NCBI RefSeq assembly: GCF_001983955.1
Contig: NZ_CP019562.1
Location: 1,612,001 to 1,676,000, forward strand
Direction of reading: 5' to 3'
Source of the DNA: Streptococcus oralis
GTDB taxonomy: Bacteria; Bacillota; Bacilli; Lactobacillales; Streptococcaceae
Length of the DNA: 64,000 nt
The notes beneath the pieces were generated by a model. That model was not told where the DNA came from, made no database searches, and saw only the letters and a program-made list of their open reading frames with translations. The first letter of the stretch is position 1. The number at the start of each line of letters is the position of its first letter. Below, in pieces: positions 1 through 9,534 of the stretch. The position numbers were made by a program, and so were the translations under genes.

Positions 1-947
1 AATTTTCCCGCGAGGAGACTTTTGAGGGCTTTATCACGAATATTCACCAATCGACCAAGGTCATATTTATTGTCCTGCAATTTTTCACTAGAATCCTTTA
101 AGACGGAGTCGTAGACCTCTTTTATCTGCTCCATGTCCTCCTCTTCAACGCCCAGACGTAAGCTGGTTAAGAGGTTAGTGTAGTCATGGCGAAAGCTCCT
201 TACTTCCTTGTAAAGTTCCTCTATATGCCGACTATAGCGTTCCATATCTCTGTAGCGCAAGGCCTGCTCTTGGTCCAATCTCTCATGGAGTTTGTCCTTC
301 AAATAGGTATCCAATTTCTTGATAATACCCATAAAAAAGAGTAGGTAAAACACTAGGATGAGATGGCGAACAGTCTTTGATTGGATATCGTATGCATATT
401 CAAAGTAAGACAGATTTTCCATGACTAGAAAGTAGGCCCCCATTATCCAGTTAATCTTAGTCAGGGACTTTTGAAAAGCTTTATCGAGAATCTCCTTTCT
501 CAAACTAGTAAAATCATAGTCCAACCATTTCAAAAAGGCTAGAGAAATGAAGAAATTGAAAATCATTATAAACACCCAAATAAATGAGTATTTGTCATTT
601 ATTTGCCCTTGGTCTAAAAACGGAAGCACAAAATAAGAAACACCTCTATAAAAGAGATTCACCAATATCATTGGAAAGAGACCATAAAAGAAAAGGAGTT
701 TTTTAGGAAGGCCTCTTAACAATAAGAAAGATAAGCCGATGCCGTACAAGGGTACCACAAAATAAGATAGGTAAGTATTTCCTACTATATAGTTAATCGT
801 TACAAAAACGACTGCTAAAAGTAACTTAAAAAGAAAAGCTTTAAAAAATCTCTCCAGAGTTAGAACAATTCCATCCACCTTAAAAAATATAAACAATTCC
901 AATCCAGCTATCAAAAATGAATATACTATCTTCCAAACTATTTCCAT
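1..947 (-). CDS. blpH: BlpH-type sensor histidine kinase (3' part outside window)
   Basis: Membrane histidine kinase that would sense the Blp pheromone and phosphorylate BlpR. Translation from the ATG at 947 gives a strongly hydrophobic N-terminal half (about six membrane segments), then a charged linker and an H-box reading SFRHDYTNLL, with the probable phospho-acceptor His at residue 254. The GHKL ATPase part lies beyond base 1, so the gene is cut by the window edge. It starts 13 bases after the blpR stop and follows blpS and blpR in the order known from S. pneumoniae. BlpH and ComD belong to the same family; the neighbours decide for BlpH. Confidence 0.88.
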   Translation of the reverse strand, partial: MEIVWKIVYSFLIAGLELFIFFKVDGIVLTLERFFKAFLFKLLLAVVFVTINYIVGNTYLSYFVVPLYGIGLSFLLLRGLPKKLLFFYGLFPMILVNLFYRGVSYFVLPFLDQGQINDKYSFIWVFIMIFNFFISLAFLKWLDYDFTSLRKEILDKAFQKSLTKINWIMGAYFLVMENLSYFEYAYDIQSKTVRHLILVFYLLFFMGIIKKLDTYLKDKLHERLDQEQALRYRDMERYSRHIEELYKEVRSFRHDYTNLLTSLRLGVEEEDMEQIKEVYDSVLKDSSEKLQDNKYDLGRLVNIRDKALKSLLAGK

Positions 948-960
948 TACATCACCTCAC

Positions 961-1698
961 TCAGTGTAAGTTATTGATGGCCTCAGACACTTCCCTGACC
1001 TTATAACGCGCGATCAGGCAACTTCCACCATTGGGAAAGTAAAGCAGTTTTTCTTTCTTATCCAAACGAACTACATTGGCAGGATTGATGAGAAAAGAGC
1101 GGTGGCACTGCAAGAGACGGGGCTCCTGCTTGAAAACCTCCTCTAAACTCGCTGTAAATTCCAGCCTGTCCGTCTTGGTATAGAGAATAACACGATGGGC
1201 TCTGGGCGACGTTTCGAGATAGTAAACCTCTTTAAAAGGATACTGGAATTGAGCAAATTTTGATTTAAAGTAAAAGCAATCTTCCGCCAGACTCTTACTG
1301 TCTTGACTATTGGCATAGAGGAGGGCTGTCTCGATACGAGACTCAAATTCCTCTGCTGACAAGGCCTTATCAATGTAGTCCAAAGCAGACACCTGGTAGC
1401 GAAAGGACAGGGGCATAAACTCCGAGTGAGTCGTCACAAAGACGATGAGGGCATAAGGATCCCGATCTCGAATCTTTCTAGCTACCTCTAGACCTTTCAT
1501 CTCCTCATTTCGAATCTCAATATCCAAAAAGAATAGCTGATGGGCTCCCTTCTCATGCACCTCTGCCAGCAGTTGGTCTGGTTTCCCAAAGACTTCAAAA
1601 GAACTAGGAATGATACTCTGTTTTTTCAAAAGTTTCTCAATCGTCGTTTCAATTCTAGCTTGTTGGGAAAAGTCATCTTCTAAAACAAATATTCTCAT
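961..1698 (-). CDS. blpR: Response regulator BlpR (AgrA/LytTR family)
   Basis: Activator of bacteriocin (blp) genes, 245 residues. Residues 1-125 form a receiver domain with acidic pocket LEDD at 6-9 and phospho-acceptor Asp59 in FFLDIEI. Residues about 140-245 form a LytTR DNA-binding domain (CHRSFLINPANV). It closely resembles pneumococcal BlpR as I remember it. It lies between blpS (4 bases upstream) and blpH, so the three are probably co-transcribed from the promoter upstream of blpS. The known target is a pair of direct repeats 21 bp apart, and such repeats are present at 2098-2129 and 2193-2222. Confidence 0.93.
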   Translation of the reverse strand: MRIFVLEDDFSQQARIETTIEKLLKKQSIIPSSFEVFGKPDQLLAEVHEKGAHQLFFLDIEIRNEEMKGLEVARKIRDRDPYALIVFVTTHSEFMPLSFRYQVSALDYIDKALSAEEFESRIETALLYANSQDSKSLAEDCFYFKSKFAQFQYPFKEVYYLETSPRAHRVILYTKTDRLEFTASLEEVFKQEPRLLQCHRSFLINPANVVRLDKKEKLLYFPNGGSCLIARYKVREVSEAINNLH

Positions 1699-1702
1699 CT
1701 TC

Positions 1703-2041
1703 TTACTCTCCTTGTTTCAACCATTTTTGGCGAATGTCTCTATAGCGACGTCTGGCATACTGAACAGCATATCGACCTTCTTCTCCAAGAAAAAGAGTCT
1801 TTCTTTGGATATCCATGGATTTTACTCGTTCAAGGTTGACCAGACAATTTCGATGACATCTCGTCAAGGTTTCTCCATATTGTTTCTCAAGATTGCTTAA
1901 ATTTTGAAATAGATCAAAGCTAGCGTTTTCTGTAACAATCTGTACGGTATGGGCTTTACTTGGATGCGTTTGGATATAGTAGATATCCTTTATGTTTAAT
2001 TTGAAAATTTCTTTCTCTTTTTGGATGATAATGTAGTTCAT
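1703..2041 (-). CDS. blpS: BlpS, stand-alone LytTR DNA-binding protein
   Basis: 112 residues made almost entirely of a LytTR domain (ending CHRNCLVNLERV and a basic tail), with no receiver domain. It is therefore a DNA-binding protein that cannot be phosphorylated in the usual way. In pneumococcus BlpS is the first gene of the blp regulatory operon and is thought to modulate BlpR-dependent transcription. Here it has a good ribosome-binding site (AGGAGG before the ATG at 2041) and is preceded by a BlpR-type direct repeat. Confidence 0.88.
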   Translation of the reverse strand: MNYIIIQKEKEIFKLNIKDIYYIQTHPSKAHTVQIVTENASFDLFQNLSNLEKQYGETLTRCHRNCLVNLERVKSMDIQRKTLFLGEEGRYAVQYARRRYRDIRQKWLKQGE

Positions 2042-2097
2042 GGATAAAACCTCCTAAAAAGAGGATAGCATAAGTCTAGAAACTATTTTTCACCAAA

Positions 2098-2129
2098 TCC
2101 TAAACGGTTCTCAAAAATTCCTAAAGTGT
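2098..2129 (-). promoter_or_regulatory. BlpR-type direct repeat upstream of blpS
   Basis: Read on the minus strand, ACACTTTAGGA (2129-2119) and ACCGTTTAGGA (2108-2098) are repeated with exactly 21-bp spacing, i.e. two helical turns, as in ComE/BlpR sites. A possible -10 (TATGCT, 2072-2067) follows about 25 bp downstream. The site lies 57 bp upstream of the blpS start, which fits autoactivation. Confidence 0.75.
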
Positions 2130-2192
2130 CGAAGTGTTTACAAAATGAATATGATAATCTTACAACTATTTTATCATAAAATTCACTTATTG

Positions 2193-2222
2193 TAATTCAG
2201 GAAATTTCAATGACAATTCAAG
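2193..2222 (+). promoter_or_regulatory. BlpR-type direct repeat upstream of blpT
   Basis: On the plus strand TAATTCAGG (2193-2201) and CAATTCAAG (2214-2222) recur with 21-bp spacing, the same geometry as the divergent blpS site and a related half-site (TTYARGA). A possible -10, TATGAT, is at 2258-2263. This supports BlpR or ComE control of the gene at 2320. Confidence 0.6.
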
Positions 2223-2319
2223 ATTTGAAGGTAAAAAAAGAGTTAAAAGTGATAAGCTATGATTATAGAAAGACAATCACTTGAAACAACTTTAGAACCA
2301 TCACAAAGGAGGAATTCTC

Positions 2320-2649
2320 ATGACGGATACAGACCCTATCAAAACAGCTCAGGCACTGATAACTGAGTTAAACAAAGCCTATCAAGTCTGCAAACAGGCA
2401 ACAGCTGACGATGTCCGCTTTCAGGAGCAGCTGGACAATATCCTTGACTTTCTCTTTAAAGCTGAGACAGTGGATAATCGATTCTTGATTGAACTGGAAA
2501 AATTTTACCAGACTTCCAGTCTTCTCATGGGCCTCAGTGCTCTCGAACCAGATGCTCCTACTCGTGCTGCTTGGCGAGCCTATGACCGTTTTCACTTTGA
2601 TCAAGTCAAAACCAAGTTGAGTCTCTATGGTCCAACCATTATCTTGTAG
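2320..2649 (+). CDS. blpT: BlpT-like small protein of the blp regulon
   Basis: 109-residue acidic, helical cytoplasmic protein with no signal peptide and no recognised catalytic motif. The start is set by a strong AAAGGAGG seven bases upstream of the ATG. The name rests on position: in pneumococcus blpT is the gene diverging from blpS, and this gene also has a BlpR-like repeat in its promoter. Sequence identity to BlpT could not be verified here. It may have an immunity-linked role, but the function is unknown. Confidence 0.65.
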   Translation: MTDTDPIKTAQALITELNKAYQVCKQATADDVRFQEQLDNILDFLFKAETVDNRFLIELEKFYQTSSLLMGLSALEPDAPTRAAWRAYDRFHFDQVKTKLSLYGPTIIL

Positions 2650-2654
2650 AAAAT

Positions 2655-2688
2655 AAAAGAAGCTGAGACAGAACTCAACTTCTTTTTT
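2655..2688 (+). terminator. Terminator after blpT
   Basis: The stem AGAAG-TGAG with CTCA-CTTCT around a short loop is followed by TTTTTT, six bases after the blpT stop codon. Confidence 0.7.
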
Positions 2689-2707
2689 AGTATCATATAA
2701 GCAATGT

Positions 2708-2800
2708 TATACTCAATGAAAATCAAAGAGCAAACTAGGAAGCTAGCCGCAGGTTGCAGATAAAGCTGACGTAGTTTGAAGAGATTTTCGAAGAGTATTA
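2708..2800. repeat. BOX element, boxA-boxC type without boxB
   Basis: The boxA start (TATACTCAATGAAAATC) and boxC end (TTTCGAAGAGTATTA) of the pneumococcal BOX repeat are joined with the middle largely missing. The last three bases (TTA, 2798-2800) are the stop codon of the ecsB-like gene on the minus strand. Confidence 0.93.
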
Positions 2801-3847
2801 GTCCTGCATCTGATGTTTCACCCGATAAGGGAGATACAAGATTTGCAGGACCAGTCCAGCTCCAAGCAGGGCTAGAAGAGCTAGTTTTTCTTGGAGGGTA
2901 ATCAAACCAACTATCAGCTGAACCAATAAAACAAAACCTGTCAATCCTCGGATAACTTCCTGTAGTCCCTTCTCTTTCTCCCCTTTTTCTAATGGAAAGA
3001 GCTGGGTCAAGTACTGGTAGTCGAAAGCACGATAGAGAGCCAACAACTGGAAGAGCATAAGGTAATTAAACAGGACAACCACTGCCGTCGCAATCCAAGC
3101 TTGCTCGATAAAGACTAGAGCTAACAAGGATAGGAAGAGGAGACGGAGACTGAGGGCAAAGAGATCTCCATTTCGCAGATAAGAACGAAGATAGAGGTTT
3201 TGCCAAATCTTGCTCGGCACTTTCTGAACTGCTTTAAGGATAAAATCCAGATAAGCGCGACGTTTGACACTATTGGAAACGCCCTTAACCTGAGTAAAGA
3301 GAGCAAAGAAACGAAGCAGAATTTGCTTGCGCTTGCTTTCTTGGGCAATGACATAATCCCAGTCCAGCCCAGTTTCAGTGAAAAATTTGCTGGCTTTTTG
3401 GCGAAAGAGGAGGTACTTCGCTACTCCCAATAAAAGCACATAGACGAGAAAGACTGGCAAGCCATAGCCCATAGCTAAAAACAAAGGTGCAAATAAGAGT
3501 AAAAAGAGGGTTTGGACAATTGTCCAGAAAACAAATGAACGCGACGACTGTCCTTTTAGGTAGGACTTCACCTCCTCTTCACTGACTAAGAGAAAGAGCT
3601 TGTCAGGTCCTTCCATGTAGGTCGCGATTCCTCCCCAAGCCAAAAGCAAGGCAGATACAATCCCCAAAAACAAGAGGATGGGCCAATGATTATAAGGAAA
3701 ATCTTGCAAGAGTTGACTGTACTGGTAGGCTAGAAAACCGATGAGAACCAGCAGGAATAAGACAAAGTGATCATTGAGAACATAACGCAGATAACCGACA
3801 CACTCCTTGCGAAAAGCCTGCTTTCGCTTTAAAAACAAGTCTTTCAT
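2798..3847 (-). CDS. ecsB: ABC transporter permease, EcsB family
   Basis: 349-residue integral membrane protein with about eight hydrophobic segments in two blocks (residues about 30-75, 105-145, 220-270 and 300-340) separated by a charged region. This matches EcsB, the membrane partner of the EcsA ATPase. Its start overlaps the ecsA stop by 4 bases (ATGA), so the two are translationally coupled. In Bacillus Ecs affects protein secretion and regulated proteolysis; its role in streptococci is not settled. The stop codon falls in the end of a BOX repeat, so the C-terminus may have been set by that insertion. Confidence 0.8.
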   Translation of the reverse strand: MKDLFLKRKQAFRKECVGYLRYVLNDHFVLFLLVLIGFLAYQYSQLLQDFPYNHWPILLFLGIVSALLLAWGGIATYMEGPDKLFLLVSEEEVKSYLKGQSSRSFVFWTIVQTLFLLLFAPLFLAMGYGLPVFLVYVLLLGVAKYLLFRQKASKFFTETGLDWDYVIAQESKRKQILLRFFALFTQVKGVSNSVKRRAYLDFILKAVQKVPSKIWQNLYLRSYLRNGDLFALSLRLLFLSLLALVFIEQAWIATAVVVLFNYLMLFQLLALYRAFDYQYLTQLFPLEKGEKEKGLQEVIRGLTGFVLLVQLIVGLITLQEKLALLALLGAGLVLQILYLPYRVKHQMQD

Positions 3848-4575
3848 AGCTCCTCCTCTTTGGTTAGAGCCAAGTAAATGTCGTTCAAGCTAGCCTCGGG
3901 CATGTCAAAGGCTTCGCGGAGTTGCTGGAGGTTCCCCTGAGCCCGCACCTCTCCCTTGTGGAGGATAACAAAGGCGTCACACATCTTTTCCGCCGAATCC
4001 AGCACGTGGGTACTCATGAGGATGGACTTGCCTTTTTGCTTTTCTACTTCCAAAAGCTGAATCAAGTCAGAAATAGCCAGCGGATCGAGGCCAAGGAAAG
4101 GCTCATCAACGATGAAAAGACTCGGATCCACGACAAAAGCACAGATAATCATGACCTTCTGCTTCATCCCTTTGGAAAAATGCACTGGGAACCAGTCTAA
4201 TTTTTGGTCCAAACGGAACATTTTTAACAAAGGTTCCGCACGATCAAAAGCCACTTTTTGCTCAATACCATAAGCCATGGCAACCGTCTCGATATGCTCT
4301 CTGAGGGTCAATTCCTCATACAAGCTAGGCGTTTCAGGAATATAGCCAATCTGCTTGCGGTAGCTAGTCGCATCTTCTCGCAGGGTTAAACCATTAATCT
4401 TAATTTCCCCACTGTAAGGCGTCAAAAGACCGATAATCTCATTGATAGTCGTTGATTTTCCAGCACCGTTGAGACCAATCAAACCGACCAATTGCCCACT
4501 TTCAACGATAAAGGACACATCTTTCAAGACAGGAACGTGGACATAGCCTCCTGTCAGGTTTTTAATTTCTAACAT
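3844..4575 (-). CDS. ecsA: ABC transporter ATP-binding protein, EcsA family
   Basis: 243-residue ATPase with Walker A GLNGAGKST (residues about 34-42), a signature segment HFSKGMKQK in place of the canonical LSGGQ, Walker B LFIVDEPF and the H-loop STH. It forms an operon with the permease that follows. It diverges from the HIT gene over a 67-base gap. The FSKGM form of the signature is normal for the EcsA/drug-exporter branch. The substrate is unknown. Confidence 0.87.
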   Translation of the reverse strand: MLEIKNLTGGYVHVPVLKDVSFIVESGQLVGLIGLNGAGKSTTINEIIGLLTPYSGEIKINGLTLREDATSYRKQIGYIPETPSLYEELTLREHIETVAMAYGIEQKVAFDRAEPLLKMFRLDQKLDWFPVHFSKGMKQKVMIICAFVVDPSLFIVDEPFLGLDPLAISDLIQLLEVEKQKGKSILMSTHVLDSAEKMCDAFVILHKGEVRAQGNLQQLREAFDMPEASLNDIYLALTKEEEL

Positions 4576-4589
4576 ATTTTCTCCGAATC

Positions 4590-4598
4590 TGGTATAAT
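4590..4598 (+). promoter_or_regulatory. Extended -10 promoter for the HIT gene
   Basis: TGGTATAAT at 4590-4598 lies 45 bp upstream of the HIT start codon. No strong -35 is visible, as is usual for extended -10 promoters. Confidence 0.6.
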
Positions 4599-4642
4599 GT
4601 AGCTATATTATATCAAAATTTAATACAGTAGAGGTGGATTTT

Positions 4643-5053
4643 ATGTCAGATTGCATTTTTTGTAAGATCATCGCAGGGGAGATTCCTGCTTCAAAAGTAT
4701 ACGAGGATGAGCAGGTTCTTGCCTTTCTTGATATCTCTCAAGTAACGCCTGGACACACCCTCATTGTACCCAAAGAGCATTTTCGCAATCTTTTGGAGAT
4801 GGACGCTGCCAGCGCTAGCCAACTCTTTGCCCAAGTACCAACAGTGGCTCAAAAAGTCATGAAGGCTACCAAGGCTGCCGGAATGAACATCATCGCCAAC
4901 TGTGAGGAAGTTGCTGGTCAAACAGTCTTTCATACTCACGTGCATCTCGTACCTCGCTACGGTGCAGAAGATGACCTCAAGATTGACTTTATCGCCCACG
5001 AACCTGACTTTGACAAACTTGCCCAAGTCGCTGAAACCATTAAAAACGCTTAA
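4643..5053 (+). CDS. hit: HIT-family nucleotide hydrolase
   Basis: 136 residues when started at the ATG at 4643, which follows GAGGTGG at 4631; an upstream in-frame GTG at 4634 lies inside that ribosome-binding site and is rejected. The zinc-like N-terminus SDCIFCKI and the C-terminal active-site triad HTHVHLVPRY identify a histidine-triad protein. The family hydrolyses nucleoside phosphoramidates and dinucleotides; the cellular substrate here is unknown. It is followed nine bases later by a small membrane-anchored protein, probably in one transcript. Confidence 0.92.
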   Translation: MSDCIFCKIIAGEIPASKVYEDEQVLAFLDISQVTPGHTLIVPKEHFRNLLEMDAASASQLFAQVPTVAQKVMKATKAAGMNIIANCEEVAGQTVFHTHVHLVPRYGAEDDLKIDFIAHEPDFDKLAQVAETIKNA

Positions 5054-5062
5054 GGAGATGCC

Positions 5063-5350
5063 ATGAAACTATCCAATCTATTGCTGTTTGCAGGAGCTGC
5101 AGCTGGAAGTTATTTTGTCGTGAAAAATCGCCAAGCCATTCAGGATGAAGTGCTAGATACAACTGACCGCATTGAATCTATCAAGGATGATTTGGATATC
5201 ATCCAAAACAGCTTGCAAATCATCGACCAGCAAAAAGCCCTTATCAAGGAATATCAAAAAGACTTGACCTACAAGTTCAAAGTCTTGGAAAAAGATTTCC
5301 AGACTAGACTAGCTGTGATAAAAGAAACACAGGAGCTTGAGGATAAGTAA
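5063..5350 (+). CDS. Small membrane-anchored coiled-coil protein
   Basis: 95 residues: a short N-terminal hydrophobic segment (residues 4-20, LLLFAGAAAGSYFVV) followed by a long charged helix with heptad-like spacing. The build resembles YtxH-type envelope proteins. A ribosome-binding site AAGGAG precedes the ATG. It lies directly downstream of the HIT gene and ends at a strong terminator. The function is unknown; it is conserved next to the HIT gene in pneumococcus as I recall. Confidence 0.75.
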   Translation: MKLSNLLLFAGAAAGSYFVVKNRQAIQDEVLDTTDRIESIKDDLDIIQNSLQIIDQQKALIKEYQKDLTYKFKVLEKDFQTRLAVIKETQELEDK

Positions 5351-5373
5351 AAAAGAGCCCGATGGCTCTTTTT
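5349..5373 (+). terminator. Terminator after the HIT operon
   Basis: AAAAAGAGCC-CGAT-GGCTCTTTTT is a strong symmetric stem with A and T runs, so it can act in both directions. A near-identical stem occurs at 5765-5788. Confidence 0.9.
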
Positions 5374-5398
5374 AGTTTATAGATTTTTTAAGACTTTC

Positions 5399-5518
5399 CT
5401 TAAGTAATGACGGACGGTAGCGACCTTCTTCGAAATTCCATACCTAAACTTTGAGCCTAGGTCTCAAAGTTTCCGAACACCTGAAATCAACTGGTTTCAG
5501 GTGTTTTCATTACGGCGA
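5399..5518. repeat. Two-hairpin intergenic element, copy A (SPRITE-like)
   Basis: Closing stem GTAATG (5404-5409) with CATTAC (5508-5513) encloses hairpin 1 (AAACTTTGAG 5446-5455 with CTCAAAGTTT 5463-5472) and hairpin 2 (5476-5486 with 5495-5505). A second copy with compensating changes in all three stems is at 9206-9323. The 5351-5791 gap between genes holds only this element, the BOX repeat and two terminators. It may be the SPRITE family of pneumococcal repeats; I cannot verify that. Confidence 0.75.
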
Positions 5519-5541
5519 AAAGTCTGGGAAAGTATTTGATA

Positions 5542-5694
5542 TATACTCAATGAAAATCAAAGAGCAAACTAGGAAACTAGCCGCAGGTTGCTCAAAACAC
5601 TGTTTTGAGGTTGTAGATAAGACTGACGAATTCAGTCACATATATACGGCAAGGCGACGTTGACGCGGTTTGAAGAGATTTTCGAAGAGTATTA
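5542..5694. repeat. BOX element, boxA-boxB-boxC
   Basis: A complete BOX: boxA starts TATACTCAATGAAAATC, a single boxB contains TCAAAACACTGTTTTGAGG, and boxC ends TTTCGAAGAGTATTA. An open frame at 5451-5663 that runs through it is a by-product of the repeat, not a gene. Confidence 0.96.
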
Positions 5695-5764
5695 GTTATG
5701 AAATGGTGAATGAGTTGTCTAAATTGTGGTGTATAGTTGATGGGATATAGCTTGTTTACGCTTT

Positions 5765-5788
5765 AAAAAGAGCCCGACGGCTCTTTTT
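5765..5788 (-). terminator. Terminator after dnaJ
   Basis: AAAAAGAGCC-CGAC-GGCTCTTTTT begins four bases after the dnaJ stop. It differs from the 5349-5373 terminator by one loop base and is bidirectional. Confidence 0.9.
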
Positions 5789-5791
5789 ACT

Positions 5792-6928
5792 TTATTCTCC
5801 TTCAAAGGCATCTTTAATATGGTCAAAGAAGCCTTTTTTCTTTGGATTGACTTTCAAGTCACCTGCAGCCGCGAATTCTTTAAGCGCTGCTTTTTGGCGG
5901 TCGTTCAAACCTGTCGGAGTCACGACATTGACAGTAACGTATTGGTCACCAACGGCACCACCACGAAGGCTCGGTGCTCCCTTGCCACGTAGACGGAATT
6001 TCTTGCCAGTCTGAGTTCCTTCTGGGATAACCAATTCAACATCTCCATGAACAGTTGGAATTTCCACAGTATCTCCAAGAGTTGCTTGGACAATATTGAG
6101 ATTTAACTTGTAGAAAATAGTTGTTCCTTCACGTTCAAATTTATCACTGGCTTCAACAGAAACCACCACGTACAAGTCCCCGTAAGGTCCACCGTTAAAG
6201 CCTGCTTCACCTTGACCAGCGAGGCGGATTTGTTGGCCTGTTTCCACACCAGCAGGGATCTTCACATGTACGCTATGAGCTTGTTTTTCATGACCTGTAC
6301 CGTGACATGTAGTACATGGATCTTTAATTTCTTTTCCGCGACCATGACAGACATCACAGGTTACTTGGCGACGCATCATACCAAGAGGAGTCTGCGTATC
6401 GACGTTAATAACACCAGCGCCATGACAGCGTCCACAAGTGACTGGACTTGTTCCTGGCTTAGCACCAGATCCGTTACAGGTACGACAGCTTGCTTCACGA
6501 TTGTATTTAACCTCTTTTTCTGTTCCAAAAATAGCTTCTTCAAAAGTCAAATTCACACGGTACTGGAGGTCATCCCCTTGACGAGGAGCGTTTGGATTGC
6601 GTGAAGCTCCGCCTCCCCCGAAAAAACTTGAGAAGATATCTTCAAAACCACCGAAGCCACCTGCTCCGTCAAAGCCACCAAAACCACCGGCACCACCAAA
6701 GCCACCGTTGGCACCCGCAGCACCATATTGGTCATAGGCTGCACGTTTTTGGTCGTCACTCAAAGTCTCATAGGCTTCTTGAACTTCCTTGTATTTTTCC
6801 TCAGCGCCAGGATCCTTGTTGATATCTGGGTGATATTTTTTGGAAAGCTTACGATAAGCCTTTTTGATCTCGTCTGCCGAAGCGTTTTTTGACACCCCCA
6901 GACGATCATAAAATTCAGTATTGTTCAT
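5792..6928 (-). CDS. dnaJ: Chaperone DnaJ
   Basis: 378-residue Hsp40 co-chaperone that stimulates DnaK ATPase activity. Residues 1-70 are the J domain with HPD (KYHPDINKD). A Gly/Phe-rich stretch follows (about 75-110), then a zinc-binding region with four repeats [24 protein letters not shown] and CTTCHGTG, and the C-terminal substrate-binding domains. The start [12 protein letters not shown] is well conserved, but no Shine-Dalgarno is adjacent to it. The likely original one (AAGGG) lies upstream of a 108-bp RUP-like element inserted just before the start codon. Confidence 0.96.
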   Translation of the reverse strand: MNNTEFYDRLGVSKNASADEIKKAYRKLSKKYHPDINKDPGAEEKYKEVQEAYETLSDDQKRAAYDQYGAAGANGGFGGAGGFGGFDGAGGFGGFEDIFSSFFGGGGASRNPNAPRQGDDLQYRVNLTFEEAIFGTEKEVKYNREASCRTCNGSGAKPGTSPVTCGRCHGAGVINVDTQTPLGMMRRQVTCDVCHGRGKEIKDPCTTCHGTGHEKQAHSVHVKIPAGVETGQQIRLAGQGEAGFNGGPYGDLYVVVSVEASDKFEREGTTIFYKLNLNIVQATLGDTVEIPTVHGDVELVIPEGTQTGKKFRLRGKGAPSLRGGAVGDQYVTVNVVTPTGLNDRQKAALKEFAAAGDLKVNPKKKGFFDHIKDAFEGE

Positions 6929-6929
6929 A

Positions 6930-7037
6930 CAAGATACTAAGAGCGAACAGAAAGCGACTGAAATTTAGGAAACCGACAAGAAATCCTGATTTCTTAGGAG
7001 GTTTATCTAATTTCCAAGCTTTCCGCTCGAGTTCAAT
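6930..7037. repeat. RUP-like 108-bp element with TA target duplication
   Basis: A 108-bp segment is flanked by TA at 6928-6929 and 7038-7039 and carries imperfect inverted ends: GAGCGAACAGAAAGC near one end pairs with GCTTTCCGCTC near the other, and AGAAATCCTGATTTCT forms the centre. The size and the TA duplication fit RUP, an IS630-derived non-autonomous pneumococcal repeat. Removing it and one TA restores AAGGG-N7-ATG before dnaJ. Confidence 0.75.
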
Positions 7038-7039
7038 TA

Positions 7040-7328
7040 TGAACACCCTTATTCCTTTCTGTTAATATTTCGGAACGAAACCTCAATCTAGTTCGGGTTC
7101 AATTCCTTTCTTTCATATTGATGATAAAAACTCAAATAAATTAGGTTCAGCACCTTTTTACCGAAAAACAGAGGCTGGGTTGCAACCTCTGGATTTCTTC
7201 TTATACTTACAACGCAAAAGTCATCATAGCGATTGTAGTAGATTGACAATCACTTTAGTGATTAGTCATTCTTAACGACCTCGCTCTCCGATTTTCAAGC
7301 TCGGGATAAAATAGTCCACTGGACTATT
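7040..7328. other. dnaK-dnaJ intergenic region with hairpins
   Basis: No gene is visible. On the minus strand, after the dnaK stop, it holds a perfect stem AAAATAGTCC/GGACTATTTT (7308-7330, overlapping the stop codon), a stem AATCACT/AGTGATT (7248-7263), a terminator-like stem (7164-7191), then the probable native dnaJ ribosome-binding site (AAAGGAATAAGGG) just before the RUP-like element. Confidence 0.6.
7164..7191 (-). terminator. Terminator-like stem between dnaK and dnaJ
   Basis: On the minus strand CAGAGG, an 11-base loop and CCTCTG are followed by TTTTT. It could end or thin out the hrcA-grpE-dnaK transcript before dnaJ. Confidence 0.6.
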
Positions 7329-9164
<1,836 letters not shown>

Positions 9165-9205
9165 TTAAATTTTATATTCTATTTTTGACTTTTCTTAATA
9201 TTCCC

Positions 9206-9323
9206 CTTAAGTGGTGGGGACGTGAGCAACTCCCTACGGGATTTCATCACTTATTTTTGAGCCTATTGTCTCAAAAATCCCCTGTTTCAGTAGCAAAAAC
9301 TACTGAAACTTTCACCACGGCGG
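9206..9323. repeat. Two-hairpin intergenic element, copy B (SPRITE-like)
   Basis: Closing stem GTGGTG (9211-9216) with CACCAC (9313-9318), hairpin 1 ATTTTTGAG (9253-9261) with CTCAAAAAT (9270-9278), hairpin 2 GTTTCAGTAG (9284-9293) with CTACTGAAAC (9300-9309). Unpaired segments (TGAGCCTA, CACGGCG) resemble copy A at 5399-5518, while the stems differ in a pairing-preserving way. Confidence 0.75.
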
Positions 9324-9426
9324 GAAATATCATCCTTGCAAGCCTCCGACTTGCTTTTTATCTTTCTTTCATAGTTTATTGTCGTTTCGGACAAGTTTTC
9401 AATGTATATATATTGCGACACGAGGA

Positions 9427-9534
9427 GTCGAAATCGATATTATTTCGACGACGAGTTAGTAAGGAGGCTAGGCAAACGCCATAGCGATTGCCGTTTTCTG
9501 ACGAGTTGCTTTAGCTACCGTCAGAATTGCCTAG
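9427..9534. other. Structured grpE-dnaK spacer ending in the grpE stop codon
   Basis: The stem GTCGAAAT/ATTTCGAC (9427-9449) is followed by CTAGGCAA (9468-9475) pairing with TTGCCTAG (9527-9534). That outer stem encloses TTCTGACG/CGTCAGAA (9496-9526). GGCAA (9471-9475) can also pair with TTGCC at 9488-9492, so two folds are possible. The last three bases overlap the grpE stop. The rest of the 9153-9530 gap, apart from element B, shows nothing clear. Confidence 0.55.

Noticed and set aside
5451..5663. Open frame of 70 codons
   Set aside because: It runs through the two-hairpin element and BOX repeat; no ribosome-binding site and the sequence is explained by the repeats.
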